Source of the DNA: Rhizoclosmatium globosum
Taxonomy: Eukaryota > Chytridiomycota > Chytridiomycetes > Chytridiales > Chytriomycetaceae
Assembly (NCBI GenBank): GCA_002104985.1
Contig: MCGO01000024.1
Coordinates: 494,771-558,770, forward strand
Length of the DNA stretch: 64,000 bases
Reading direction: 5' to 3'
Every line of letters starts with the position of its first letter. Within the stretch, counting starts at the first letter, position 1. Made by a program: the position numbers and the translations under genes. The notes under the pieces were generated by a model. It searched no databases. It was not told the DNA's origin and saw only the letters and a program-made list of their open reading frames with translations. Below are positions 43,512 through 55,576 of this stretch, in pieces.

Positions 43512-45337
43512 ATGGCCACTTGCAACATCGCATCAGCAGCCTTTGAATGTGCCATGCGCGGGCTGTATGCATCTTCCGCATGGCTTGGAGATGTAGCGAC
43601 TGAGCGGGGCGAGGCAGTGTCATCTGCGAGTGTGTTTGACCTTGACGCTGTTTCAGTTCAAGGATTTGCGCTGTTCAACGCAAGTGCTTTCCTCTGAATC
43701 CGGCTCTCTTTCGAAACTAAAACAAAACTCTTCTCGAAACAGACGCGCCAGTTTGCCCTCGCGGCCCACGTGACAAATCCGCCACGTCGCCCAAGGCCCG
43801 CTTCCTCAACGTTTACGCATCTCTTCTCAGCATCGACTCAGACGCGGCTCAGAAGACACGCGATGCCGAATTGCGTGGACTGTTTGCTACCCTCGACGCT
43901 CAGGTGCTCACAGATCCGTTTCTGTTGTTTGCAAAGGGTCTTGTCGCTTCAAAGCTCAACATGCGAGAAAAGGCACAATCTCTATTTATTTCGGCCGTTC
44001 AGGATTCCACTATTGTGGGCCGCTTGGGAGGAGCTTGCCAGTCAGATTGTCACCTACGAGTTGAGTGAAGTGTATCGGTTATTCCAAACCTCTAAACCTT
44101 TGACTTATAGCCAACTAAAGCATGTTCAGAACCAATTACCTTCTTTAGCAACATCAGCTACAAACCCTTGCTACCTCTACTTTCTCTTTCAAACATCAAA
44201 ACATCTCTTGACTCTTCAAGAAGCATCCCACGCCCTTGCAACCTTGCAATCAATAACAAACCCCAATTCAACTTCTATTCGTCTCGCAGAAGCATCCATG
44301 TACTACCATCATCAAAACCATCCCCATTCCGTCGCCCTCTTCACAGAAATCTACACTGAGCACCCAAGCCTTCTCGACAAGGCCGATGAATTCGCAAACG
44401 CCCTCTACGTGCTCGAATTCGGCCCTCAGCTCTCACACCTCGCTCAACGATGTGTCCGTGTTGACGAATACAGACCAGAAACCTGTGTCGCTGTGGCGAA
44501 TTACTATTCCTTCAAAAACGATCATGAAAAAGCTGTAGCCTATTTGAAGAGGGCCGTTGTTTTGGATGCCGGAAATTCGTTGCCCTGGACCTTGATTGGA
44601 CATGAATTCTTGGAAATGAAGAATCAGGCAGCCGCAATTGAAGTGTACAGAAAAGCTGTTGGTCAGTTTAATCGTGTTTTATTGCAGGAGTTAGGAATTA
44701 ACCCTTGAAAACAATTCAGACATTAATCCACGCGACTTTCGTGCTTGGTACGCTCTTGGAAATATTTATCAAATGCTGAAAATGCCGCTGTATGCACTAT
44801 ACTACTTTCAAAAAGCAACGTCTCTCAAACAATATGATCCTCGTTTTTGGACTGGTCTTGGAGGATGCTTTGAAGAAGTTGGTCAGATGAATGAAGCGGT
44901 TCGGTGTTTACGTCGTGCAGTCGAATGTGATGGGGCTGGGAATACAGAACTGGTCAGACTGGCTCGGGTGTACGAGAAACTAGGGAAGGGTGTTTGTGGC
45001 GGCTCCACAAAAGGTGCAATGGACGCGGCGGCAGGATGCTGGAAACAAGTTTTTGATGGAGTTTTATTGGGCAGAAATGGTGGTAAGAAGGGGGAAAGAA
45101 TATCGATGTTTTGGATGAGGTGCGGAATACCTACTCACTCTCATTTACGATCACTAACTTGCAAAACAGACTGATCACTTTGAGGCCTTGGAAGCGGCAG
45201 AATTTTTAGTCAGGCACGCAATCGCACGAAATGACTACCGTGGTTTGGAATCCTGTTTGGAATATATTGAAGAAAAGGGAGGTGAAAATGAAAAAGCTCT
45301 GGCAAGGGAGTGCAAGGCGTTGATGACGGCGATATAG
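43512..45337 (+). CDS. CDC23: Anaphase-promoting complex subunit Cdc23/Apc8 (TPR), frame breaks
   Basis: Cdc23/Apc8 is a TPR scaffold subunit of the APC/C ubiquitin ligase. Read as exons 43512..43683, 43743..44661, 44720..45119 and 45170..45337. The N-terminus (AFECAMRGLYASSAWL) corresponds to the family's CERGL...W block. KARFLNVYASLLS, PLLWAAWEELA and VANYYSFKNDHEKAVAYLKRA are the standard Apc8 TPR signatures, followed by AWYALGNIYQMLKMPLYALYYFQKA and DPRFWTGLGGCFEEVG. Two breaks are needed: near 44013, between FISAVQD and PLLWAAW (net two bases missing or one extra), and near 45093, in a G run, to reach NIDVLDE and TDHFEALEAAEF. The donor at 43684 (GTGCTT) is weak. A poly(A) signal is at 45341-45346. 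Confidence 0.82.
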
Positions 45338-45678
45338 CAAAATAAATGTTGATTATTTGCTGTTTCTGAGCAAGAAAGCAAGGTGCAAAATAAGGCATGC
45401 AATTGCGTGCTTTGTCAGTCACTAAGAACCCTAATTTTTTCAAACCTCAACCTCCCTCCTCTCTCTTTGTTATGTACGAACGTCATTACAGCCTGCAGCA
45501 ATTAACTCAGAGATACAGAGTTTTTGTTTATGTCACTCAGTTAGTTTTTGCTCCGCTTGACTAAACCAATATTGGGTTCGGGCCTTCTCGGGAAAGTCAC
45601 AACCCAAAGAAAATTTTTTGCGATTGCGTGAAAAACAGTGCAACATTCTTTCCTTGAGGAGCATAAAAAAGTGAAGGA

Positions 45679-47131
45679 ATGTCATCAACATCATCCCCTT
45701 TCCTCACGGCCGACACACTGCCTGTATCATCTGTTGATCACATCCAGCCAGAACTAGACGTCCCATTACAAGCCCATGAAATCAGTAAAGCGGCAGTGGA
45801 TACAGACAAAGAACAACTGCCAGTCATTGATGATGACGCTAATGACGAGGTCGAATACCCAGATGGCGGGCTCCAAGCCTGGCTTGTTGTTGCTGGAAGT
45901 TTCGTAGCTCAGTTCGTTGTCCTGGGAAACGTATACTCCTTTGGTATTTACAATCAATATTACGCGGATGCTCAGGTGAAGAACGCTACATAACCTTGAA
46001 ATACCAGAAAGCTCACCAACACCACACTACAGTTTGGTTCATCTGCCCAAGTCGCCTTTATTGGATCCCTTGGCATGGCATTCATCTATATCCTGGGTCT
46101 GCCTTCTTCTAAGCTCGCTGAGCGTTATGGGTTCCGTCAAGTCATTTTCGCAGGCTTGATGATTCTCTGTTTAGGTCTCTTTCTGGCCTCTTTCATCACG
46201 TCCCTTCCACTTTTGATCCTTACACAAGGTATCATGTTTGGTATCGGTTCAAGCTTCATCTTCTTTCCGGCTGTTAGCTTGCCGGCACAATGGTTTTTGA
46301 AGCGACGTGGGTTGGCGATGGGTATTTCAGTGTCCGGAAGTGGACTTGGTGGTTTATTGTTTGCACAGTTGAGCCAGCGTCTACTCGATACTATTGGAAG
46401 AGAATGGACTTTGCGAGTTACCTGCATCATTTCATTGGGTGAGTTTTTGTTTCCATTGCCAATTTCGCTTACTAATCGCACATTTAGTTTTGATGCTTCC
46501 GCTGATTCCCTTTATGAAAACTCGTATTCCTCCAAGAAAGGGATCCACTGGGTTCTCCTTCCTCAAGAACCCTGGTTTCTACTGCCTCTCGGTGCCTGTT
46601 TCTTTGGCGCTTTTGCTGAATTCGTTCCTGTTGACTTTATTACTGTCTTTGCCAAGGATCGGTTAGGTACATCCAAAAACGATGGTGCTACACTTCTTTC
46701 CATTTATAATGGATGTAACATGGTCGGTCGTATTGTTCTTGGTATTGTTTCGGACAACTACCTCGGTCCTCTCAACGCCATGGCCTTGTGCACGTGGATG
46801 ACAGTCATCTGCATGTTTTCATGGATGGCAGCCTCCAACTACGTGGGACTCTGTGCGTTGAGTGCAGCCATTGGGTTGTTTGATGGAGGATTTTGGACGT
46901 TGTTCCCATTGCAGTCGAGGAGATCTGTGGTATTGATGGAAGTATGGTAACCATGCTTGCCATTTTGTATACATTCATGACTATAGCTGTATTCGGAACT
47001 CCTCCGTTGTCGGGTTTCATCCAGCCGAATACGGATTCGACTGGATGATAATCTACGCTGGAGCACTTGCCATTTTACAAGCACTTTCCAGTACTGGAGC
47101 TAAATTTGTTTACTCTCGTCGACACCGATAA
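45679..47131 (+). pseudogene. MFS transporter (monocarboxylate-transporter-like), copy 1, three frame breaks
   Basis: This is a major facilitator of the fungal monocarboxylate-permease type (Mch-like). Exons are 45679..45975, 46033..46438 and 46488..47131. Landmarks: EYPDGGLQAWLVVAGSFVAQF, SSKLAERYGFRQVIFAG, GIMFGIGSSFIFFPAVSLPA and RRGLAMGISVSGSGLGGLLF. Aligned with copy 2 (47488..48879) it lacks single bases near 46587, 46907 and 47022, each shifting the frame. Restoring them is not needed to see the homology: DNA is near identical from about 46500 to the end. It also keeps an intron (46439-46487) that copy 2 lacks. It could be a decaying duplicate or an intact gene with assembly indels; I cannot separate these from sequence alone. 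Confidence 0.7.
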
Positions 47132-47487
47132 TCGATTTCTTTTTCGAATACCAAATAAATAGCTTGCATGTTATCTTTATCATTAGAAGTCCCCGTGTTG
47201 ATTGCGCGTTCAGCCCTCCATCTTTGTCGCTGAGAACCCTAATTTTGTAGCTAGATTATTTCAATCATTAAGGGTACTGCACTTGCTGTACAGACATCAT
47301 GAGTGCCAAGTGCTTCTCTCTTCTTTCCGAAGTAGGTCCTTCGGCGTAGTTTGATATTTTGGGGCGTGGGGTGCACTTTTGTAGTCGGGTCAAGTCGGGA
47401 TGTGATATGCCAAAATTTTCTTTGGGTTGCGACGCCATGGCACATAAAACAGCTCGAAAAACCCACTCATATAGCTCAGAAGACAGC
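47132..47487. other. Intergenic gap between the two MFS copies
   Basis: The 356-base gap holds the AATAAA signal of copy 1 (47154-47159) and the promoter of copy 2. The ACCCTAATTTT found near 47230 also occurs near 45427, upstream of copy 1, so the duplicated unit includes 5' flanking DNA. Confidence 0.5.
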
Positions 47488-48879
47488 ATGACCACATCGC
47501 AAGATACCACAAGGGAAACTCATTTCCAAGACCGGGATATTCCCAAGTTTACTATAGATCTTGATAAATCCGACGGCATCCTCATTGACGATGATGCTCA
47601 TGATGAAGTCGAGTATCCTGATGGCGGTGTCCAAGCATGGCTTGTTGTTGCTGGATCCTTTGTTGCACAGTTTGTTGTTCTCGGAAACTGTTACAGTTTC
47701 GGTATTTACAATCAGTACTATGCTGATAATGATGTATGCTATCTTCTACACCCGTTTCTTTTTCTTTCCCCTCAACCTTTCCTCTTCTTCTTACTTGGAA
47801 CAATACTTAACTTACTTAAAATATAGTTTGGATCCTCATCCCAAGTCGCTTTTATTGGATCCCTTGGAATGGCTTTCATCTACATTCTTGGTATCCCCGC
47901 TTCCAAACTTGCTGAACGATATGGGTTTCGTCAAGTCATTTTTGCTGGTACAATAACGCTTTGTTTTGGGCTCCTTCTCGCGTCGTTCACAACATCGCTT
48001 CCTCTGCTGATTGTAACTCAAGGAATTATGTTCGGTATCGGTTCAAGCTTTATCTTTTTTCCAGCCGTCAGTCTTCCAGCGCAATGGTTTTTAAAGCGAC
48101 GAGGGTTGGCGATGGGTGTATCAGTTTCTGGGAGTGGTCTTGGAGGGCTGGTTTTTGCTCAACTGAGTCAACGTCTGTTGGATAGCATAGGTAGGGAGTG
48201 GACATTGCGAGTTACTTGCGCAATAGGTTTGGGGATGATGTTGCCATTCATTCCATTCATGAAAACTCGTATTCCTCCAAGAAAAGGAACCACTGGGTTC
48301 TCCTTCCTCAAGAACCCTGGTTTCTACTGCCTACTCGGTGCCTGTTTCTTCGGCGCTTTTGCTGAATTCGTTCCCGTCGACTTTATTACCGTCTTTGCCA
48401 AGGATCGATTAGGCACATCCAAAAACGATGGTGCTACACTTCTTTCCATTTATAATGGATGCAACATGGTTGGTCGTATTGTTCTTGGTATTGTATCTGA
48501 CAACTACCTTGGTCCTCTGAACGCCATGGCTTTGTGTACATGGATGACAGTCATCTGCATGTTTTCATGGATGGCAGCCTCCAACTACGTGGGACTCTGT
48601 GCGTTGAGTGCTGCCATTGGACTTTTTGATGGAGGATTCTGGACTTTATTCCCGATTGCAGTCGAGGAGATCTGTGGTATTGATGGAAGTATGGTAACCA
48701 TGCTTGCCATTTTGTACACATTCATGACTATAGCTGTATTCGGAACTCCTCCGTTGTCGGGTTTCATCCAAGCCGAATACGGATTCGACTGGATGATAAT
48801 CTACGCTGGAGCACTTGCCATCTTACAGGCTCTTTCCAGTACTGGAGCCAAATCTGTTTTCTCTCGTCGTCGTCGCTAA
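47488..48879 (+). CDS. MFS transporter (monocarboxylate-transporter-like), copy 2
   Basis: Intact tandem paralog, 432 residues, from exons 47488..47733 and 47827..48879. The N-terminal tail of about 45 residues is acidic and polar, then twelve membrane helices follow. Motif A-like SKLAERYGFRQV lies between helices 2 and 3; NPGFYCLLGACFFGAFAEF and GRIVLGIVSDNYLGPLNAM are in the second half. The C-terminus is a basic RRRR tail. The start at 47488 (MTTSQDTT) is preferred over an in-frame Met at 47439. Proteins of this type move monocarboxylates or related small molecules across membranes; the substrate is unknown. Confidence 0.88.
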
Positions 48880-48993
48880 AGGCGGTCTTTTGTTTGGACC
48901 ATTTAATTTAGGCAGTAAATAATATAATTACAGTTTCAAAGCGTTTATTTTATAACTTGGAGCAATATCGCAAATGTCCCTTTCGGTTTACGT

Positions 48994-50415
48994 TCATTCA
49001 GTCTTTTCCTTTAGCAATTCCACATTTTCTGTGTTCTCGTCTGATTCTACTTCTTGAGAACTGGTTTCAGTGTTCAGTACCTGGTCCAACGAGCTCCTTC
49101 CAACATCAATCGAAGACCCCCGCCTTTGTAGATGACTTGATCTCCTTCCAGAAGCCGGTCCACGTCGGATGTATCGCTGATACCATCTTTCTGACACTGG
49201 ACTGTCAGGAGGAGATGTGTTGTCTCCCAGTTTTGAAAGTTTGAAGATGTAATATCCAGCACCATTCCAGATTGACATAGCCGTAATAACTATACAAGGT
49301 GAGAATCGAATTAGGGAACAGTGAGGTGAGTACTTACACAGGATAAAGGCCCAATGAGCGTACTGGCTTCTGTAAAATAAGTACACTGGAATAGACACGA
49401 TGCATGTATAAGCCAGCTGCATGAGGACATACATGACGGTTATCCCTCTGAAGAAACTGTATCAGTTGGGGAATGAATCAGATAATGCAGCTTAACTGTG
49501 GACCAAATGAGAAGGCTATCTTTCCAAGGGGATGATCTTTGTAAAAGATAACCATATGTCTCAAAGAAGTTCCGATTTCACTGTCAGCTTGTAGCTTTTC
49601 TCGATCAACCCATTCCGTCTAAAAACAAATGAGGACCACTACTAATAGCACGGCGATGTATCCATACCTTAACCAAATAAAGCGCCTGCCATAAAAGGTA
49701 CAGCAAAATAGGCCATGAGTACATCTCACTCAAACTTATTCCACAGTCTAGCGCGACACAAAGGTTTGAAGCAAGAAGCTCCTCACTTGGAAGCCAACGA
49801 ATAACATAAGTTACCAAAGCAGGCAACAAGTGAATGTAAATAGTAGTAATATGAGGCAGAGAATGAAAGACGAGGCCTGAACGCCACATCACAATGGCCC
49901 ACATTAAGGGACCGTTACTCCAAACGAACAAGATCTTGAAAAGCCACGGATCCGTTGGAGTACGAATGAGGAAATAAAAGAGTGCAGCATTCACGTAGTC
50001 TGATACAGTTTAGCTTATGGGACCCAAGCAGAGTCTAACATCAAACTCACAGCAGAAGTCAATCAGAAAGTAGTGCCACTTTTGCCGGTGAAAGTCAACG
50101 TATCGAATAACCATGAGTGGAATCAACGTCCATACGTAGAAGGTGAGGATGTGTTGAGGGTACAACAGGAGCAACTGCTGGATTCCAAGCAGAGTGAATA
50201 CTCCAACCAGAAACGTGACCTTTTCGATCATTTGGACCTGTTTGGGCTGTCTGATTTTGCTGCGAAGTACCTGTTGTTCACGTTGAAGCCACAAGGGAGG
50301 TTTCCAATCACAGCCTTACCGTTACGTGGCGATCAATCACCATCGAGGCCTTCATGGCTCGCTCACGCAAGCGCTCCGAGTTCTCCTTGAGTTTGGCGCG
50401 GAGAGGTGAGACCAT
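48994..50415 (-). CDS. GPC1: Glycerophosphocholine acyltransferase Gpc1 (DUF2838)
   Basis: Gpc1 acylates glycerophosphocholine to lysophosphatidylcholine in a phosphatidylcholine recycling route. Exons 50415..50320, 50270..50051, 49999..49668, 49618..49497, 49447..49338 and 49289..48994 sum to 392 codons. The family landmarks are RYVDFHRQKWHYFLIDFCYY, WAIVMWRSGLVFHSLPHITT, YIHLLPALVTYVIRWLPS and TEWVDREKLQADSEIGTSL. Eight or so membrane helices are visible. The C-terminal 75 residues are Ser-rich and acidic. The start codon (MVSPLRAKLKENSERL) is 95 bases after the TRAPPC8 stop. It is convergent with MFS copy 2. Confidence 0.9.
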
Positions 50416-50509
50416 TGCCCTCGTGCGGTGATTACTATTGGATTGGATGAGAAAATTGGGCAAATTCGCAATGTATGCTCTTTGTAGGTACACGCTTAGT
50501 TTATTGTGA

Positions 50510-53500
50510 TCAAATAAGGAAGATTCGGTATCTGCATATACGATGCCCCGGTTCCTGTCTTCCTCCAGAAGTGCTAGCTGAATGAACAAGAACGTTCAAC
50601 CTCCAACGATTAACATCAAAAGTCCCTTTTCTCGCAAAACAGGCTCGGAGGGTCAACGTGGTATCTTGCTCCGGCTCCAAAGTTCCCTCAAGGAGAGTAG
50701 TCCCCGTCCATGTGAAATCATTCTCCAAAGCTGCATTGGCTTCGTTGGAGGGAAGTTCAAGCGAATATGAAACGCTGTTTTCCCAGCTTGTGTTCCTCAA
50801 CCTCGCAGAAAACGAGAGTATCAAGTCACCACTACGTAAACCAGAATCAACAACCGAAGTTAATAAAACAAGAACATACCAATTGGAAAAGTCATGAGAA
50901 AACACTTTCTCACTCTCCAAGATGAGTCGAATGGGACTCACGTCCTTTTGTCTCGGTTTTAGTAAACTATCAATAAGAGTTTTTCGTTCAGACACAGTTG
51001 CAGCGTACAAAGAACGACTTTGGAACGTCAAATTGCTAGCATTCTTGCCGATTCGAGTCAACAATTGAAGCGGTGCTTGAAGGCTCAAGTTGATTCCGAT
51101 AATAAAGTGGTGACCGAAACGAGGTGGACCTCCTGGCTGTAGAGGGGGTGCTTCCCAAAATAAGACAATATCCGCATCATCAGTGAAGTATAGCGTGAAA
51201 GTATTAGCCAGTTTCTCTGGTGGAATGGCAGAGTAGTGGATCGACAGTGACTGTGCCCTCCAGACTGAACGAGATTGCAAAGCAAATGCATTAAACGGCG
51301 CCGAATTACAAACAACTTGATTGTTTTGCTTGCATTTAAACGGGTTAATAAATAATCTTTCAATAAACAACCACATACCAAAGTGATGTTTGAAATCTTC
51401 AAATCCACAGGTGTAGGTGTAAACGGCTGATTTTCGTTGATAATGTAGTTCACAATCGCCTCAGTTGTAGTCTTTTCTGGTGATGGGTTTGGTCTCACAG
51501 GTCGCAATTCATCATGAGTGAAGCGGAAGTAGGCAAATGAGGTTTGCTTTCCTTTCAACACCCCAAATCCATTATCGAAGCACTAATAGCCAAAGTGAGA
51601 CCATGAACGAAACCAAGAAAAATACTTACAGGCTTCCATCATCGGCAGGCTTGATCTTCCAAACAGGACTGATGGAACTGAACTGTCTCAACTGAATATC
51701 AGCACCTTGCAGATTTTCAATTTCAATTCCAAGAATAAACTCAGAAAGTACACTTGTGCTTGGTCGAGTGAAAGCGTTGATTTTCAGCGAGGGATATACT
51801 TGACATGCCACAGAATATTGAGCTTACGGTAACCAATTTTGTCATTTGTATCCTCGATTGATAGCCAAACAAGAATCGGAATGAGTGCTTCCCAATCTTA
51901 TCTCCTCGAATCCAAACAGGAATGATGTGGTGGATCCTGAAACGAGAATTCCACTGCTTTCGTTGGAATCCGCACCAGGAAGAGCAATGTCTACAATACT
52001 GTATCAGTGATTTTGTTGGCCGTATTGAGGATCTCTCGTGAAGTCAAGTTTTCTCGAACTTTGGTACTAGATGAACGCGTGAGCATAGAATCGAAAAAGC
52101 AGGGGGTTTTACCATAGACGGAACATCGATATCCTCCGCTTTTCCAACACCAAAGAAGAGGGATGGCTGAGTTTGATCTTCAAATTCTTCAACCCTCTAT
52201 GACCCTTGTTATTTATCTCCAGAACAGTACGTTCAACTTGGCCACTCAATAGCGTCTCAGGGAAAGAGTGAAACAAAACATCCAATACTGGCATTGGCGA
52301 GGTAACAGTGAGCTTGAGAGTATTGTCTGCAGCGTAAACAGGATCACCAGACCGTTGCTTCTGAGTATCATTCAATCGACGCCCTCGCTTCACAAACTCG
52401 ATTGTAACAGGAACACAATCACTAAGTGTGAGCTTTAGCCCTTGGACAATCAGTTCGCCCTCTGCCTTTGGGTATACTCTCAATTGAAGCTTGATTGGTG
52501 TCAGTTGATGTCATCAGAAGCGAATTTAAGTTACCTCACGAGTCTCATTCGCCTCAAGGTCAGAAGCGGCAAGTACTCCAAGTCAAAGAAATCATAAGCC
52601 AGTCTAGTACCATCATTTGGATACGATGTCACATCTGAAACCACAACATTTGCAGTCGACTTGGTGAACTGAGCAAACAAAGTTACGTTGTTTAGTTCAA
52701 GACCAATTTGAAGCGGGTTCTTGATTTGGAATGTAACAAAGACAGGTTCTAGGACATTTCGAAGTAAGTTTCATAATGTAGAACGGATTTTCGTTACCTC
52801 CAACAGCACAGATTGTGTTTCCTCCATCTCTCACAGTTTTCATCAACTTCACAGGTTTAGACCCAGGTTTGCCATTGAATCCGAGTTCGACCAGATCATT
52901 TCCATCTTATCCCAAATACTGTCACTAACAGACGTCTGACCCATATGCTGTGTCTGGACTAACGACACATTAATTGAAGACTGAATCAACACAGGAACAG
53001 GAGTTTGTGGAAGCTTTTCTACTTCATCAATTGGTCGAGTTCGGGCAATATTCTGTTTCGCTGGTTAAGAGGTTGTTTCAATTAAACTGCCAACCTTATA
53101 AATATGCAGAAACTCTTTCCAATGTGATGCCTGTTGTTCAGCAGTTTGCTGGCCGCTTTTTAAGAGCTTTGTAAAGTGCGTAAAAGCTGCTGTTGGGTCT
53201 CCCAAGTGGAAATGCAGCCGTCCAATCGTGAAGTTATTATGATCGTCAATTAAGGACCACCATAGCTCTCGTAAACGTTTTGAGCCCCTGTATAGCATCT
53301 CAAGGCGTGTTGTCGCTGTAGTACCTCGTTAGGAAATCATTACTTCGATAAGTGATCAAGATCCAACCTGTCCACATTTGGTATACCTATCTCCAGCCAT
53401 CACTAAATAAAACGCGTATTTCGTCTCTGCGATGGAGTCGCTTTCAAGTGGCTAAATGCTGATTGCTCCAGTAGAACAGCACTTCTCAAATCAGAATCCT

Positions 53501-55328
53501 AGTTATTGCATTTCAGTACTCCACTCAAGGCACATGATATGTCATACCTCCCCAATCATTCGAAGAAGTAGCGCCGAAGCTTCTTTGTAATTTTCTCGCT
53601 GTCGTAACATCTCGTACACTAACATAGTCGCTCGAGTTGCATATATCGAAACCTCACTCTCCAAATAGTTGCTAATGAACTTTCCAATAAAGACTCTAAA
53701 TTGCCTCGTAATCCAGCGTCACTCATCAAAACACAGAGCGCAAGCATTTCCTGAACTCCCGCAAAATGTTTGAGAGCCCGATCATTTCCCTGAAAGTCTT
53801 TTTTGACTGAGTCATACATACTATACGCAAATTTGTAGTCGTGAAGCATAAATGAGTAGTCGGCGAGTTTCGAAGAATGAATTCTTGAGAGTTGTGAGGA
53901 TACCTGTTTGAGACGTGAGCGGATACTTCAGAAAAAGAGTCACATACGGAGTAGAGTGATCTGGAGAAGTGGAGCCTGGAGATGTGGCTTTGTTGTTGGC
54001 GTGTTTGTTCCCAAGAATCTTCTTCCTGCAGTAAAAAGTCGTCCTGTAAATCCACGACGACTACTGCCACCTACAGAAAAACATAAATTCCGTGTTTCTG
54101 TGACATATACAAACTCTGCCTGTTCATTCCAATGTTGACACTTCGTTCCATGCTTGGGAGCAGTGACTGAACAACAAATTCCTTTACAAACGTTTCTAGA
54201 CCCTTCACATCAGTTTCTGACATTAAAGATCCATATTTGGAGAAACAGATGGGGTTTCCGGCACGATAGGAGCTGATGGAGCGGAAGTCACAGCTAACAC
54301 TGATGCAGCCAAGTCTGCTTCACTTGCAGTGATGGCGCCTAGTGATGCACGTGCAATATTCGAGTCCAATTTTGTGTAAGGATCTGCGTGCATAGCATCG
54401 TACAGAGGCATGTACTCGCTCATGAACGGCTCCCATACTTTTGAAGCGTCAAATGAATTAGCGTTGTCAGCTTTCGAATTGACTCGAATGAGACGACAAG
54501 ACAGACCAAAATGCTTCTTCATTTCAGCAAAGAGAGCGTCGGCACTGTATATTTGATGAGACAAAGTCCTTTATGATGGGAATGGGAGTACGAACTCGAC
54601 GTTTGGTGCACGCGCTGCATCATGAAGCAGGACATAGTGCTTCAGAGAGATTTGAGGATCTACAAATCCAGATGAAAATATTTGAGGCAATTTGTCAGGC
54701 GAAGAAGGGAATAATTGCTTCAATTGGTCAATAGGATTGGGGGCAGCCGTTGACGTCACAAGAAGACCTTCGAGTGGTCAGTACACCAAAATAAGATGAT
54801 GAACATGACGCATACATGCAACGGGGTGGTTAAAAGATTCATGCTCTGACGCGCCATTGTATTTGCATACGTAGTTTCTGTAGACAGTGTACCAAGGAGC
54901 GAGCAGTGTTACGTTCCCTACAGTGTATGAGTAAATCTACTCAGAGCACGCCTAGATACACACCTGAAGCGATGGCATCTTCAGTCGGTGGAACAAGGGG
55001 CCAATCCGAGTCCATCTTGTGCACGAGCACCCGCCGGATCGCCTGGACATCAGGGCCAGGAAGAAGCGACAGCGCCGCAAACCGAAGCGCAAATCCATCG
55101 AGATTTGACGAGTGACCCGCGGAATCGAGCACGTTGACTGGGCCCGTGTTTTTAATAGAACCCTCGTCCAGCCAAACACCCACCTTTGCCTTCAATTCGC
55201 TGTCCAAATGGCTGCAGCAATTCAACTACTGATGGAAGACTATTCGCCCGCGCGATTTCCTCTGCCTCAGTGGATGCCACGACTGCCACGAGCGGAGACA
55301 GCACTGAATGCACAAATCGACTTTCCAT
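50510..55328 (-). CDS. TRS85: TRAPP III subunit TRAPPC8/Trs85
   Basis: Trs85/TRAPPC8 directs the TRAPP III Rab-GEF complex to autophagy and Golgi membranes. The gene has a dozen or more exons. The N-terminus (MESRFVHSVLSPLVAVVAST, then AEEIARANSLPSVVELLQPF) matches the family. So do ISLKHYVLLHDAA, LFAEMKKHFGLSCRLIRVNS, the middle block DDHNNFTIGRLHFHLGDPTA, and the C-terminal FTWTGTTLLEGTLEPEQDTT, LTLRACFARKGTFDVN. Exon 1 starts at 55328. Clear introns include 54955..54910 and the one joining HPVAC to LLVTSTAAPNP. Two frame breaks appear: near 55196 (one extra base) and near 54238 (one missing A). The last reading frame stops at 50510; the other frame over 50590-50440 (LLEEDRNRGIVYADTESSLF) also looks coding, so the C-terminus is unsure. 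Not every exon edge was resolved. Confidence 0.8.
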
Positions 55329-55576
55329 GTCCTTTTTCTATAATTTCTATCCGGAAGTAACAATAAATATATATCAGAAGACGACTTATTAGACTCCAAG
55401 TGTAGCTGAATTATTGTTATCGGAAGATCACTCTTTGGCCAACTTGAACCTAACTGTTATAGAGTTTACTCCCAATACATTCATACAATATACATTATTG
55501 ACCGTTCTCACAAGAATATCAGAACTTCAAGGAAGAACGGGCTTTGGACCAAAACGATTTCGAAAACCTTTGTGAA

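Noticed and set aside
43188..43697. Open frame joining the MRE11 C-terminus to the CDC23 N-terminus, suggesting a fusion gene
   Set aside because: The expected MRE11 acidic ending and a stop codon lie in the neighbouring frame after a likely one-base gap near 43402. The run-through frame has meaningless text between the two genes.
43743..43790. Additional frame break near 43766 in CDC23
   Set aside because: With the donor at 43684 the frame continues without correction into KARFLNVYASLLS, so no break is required.
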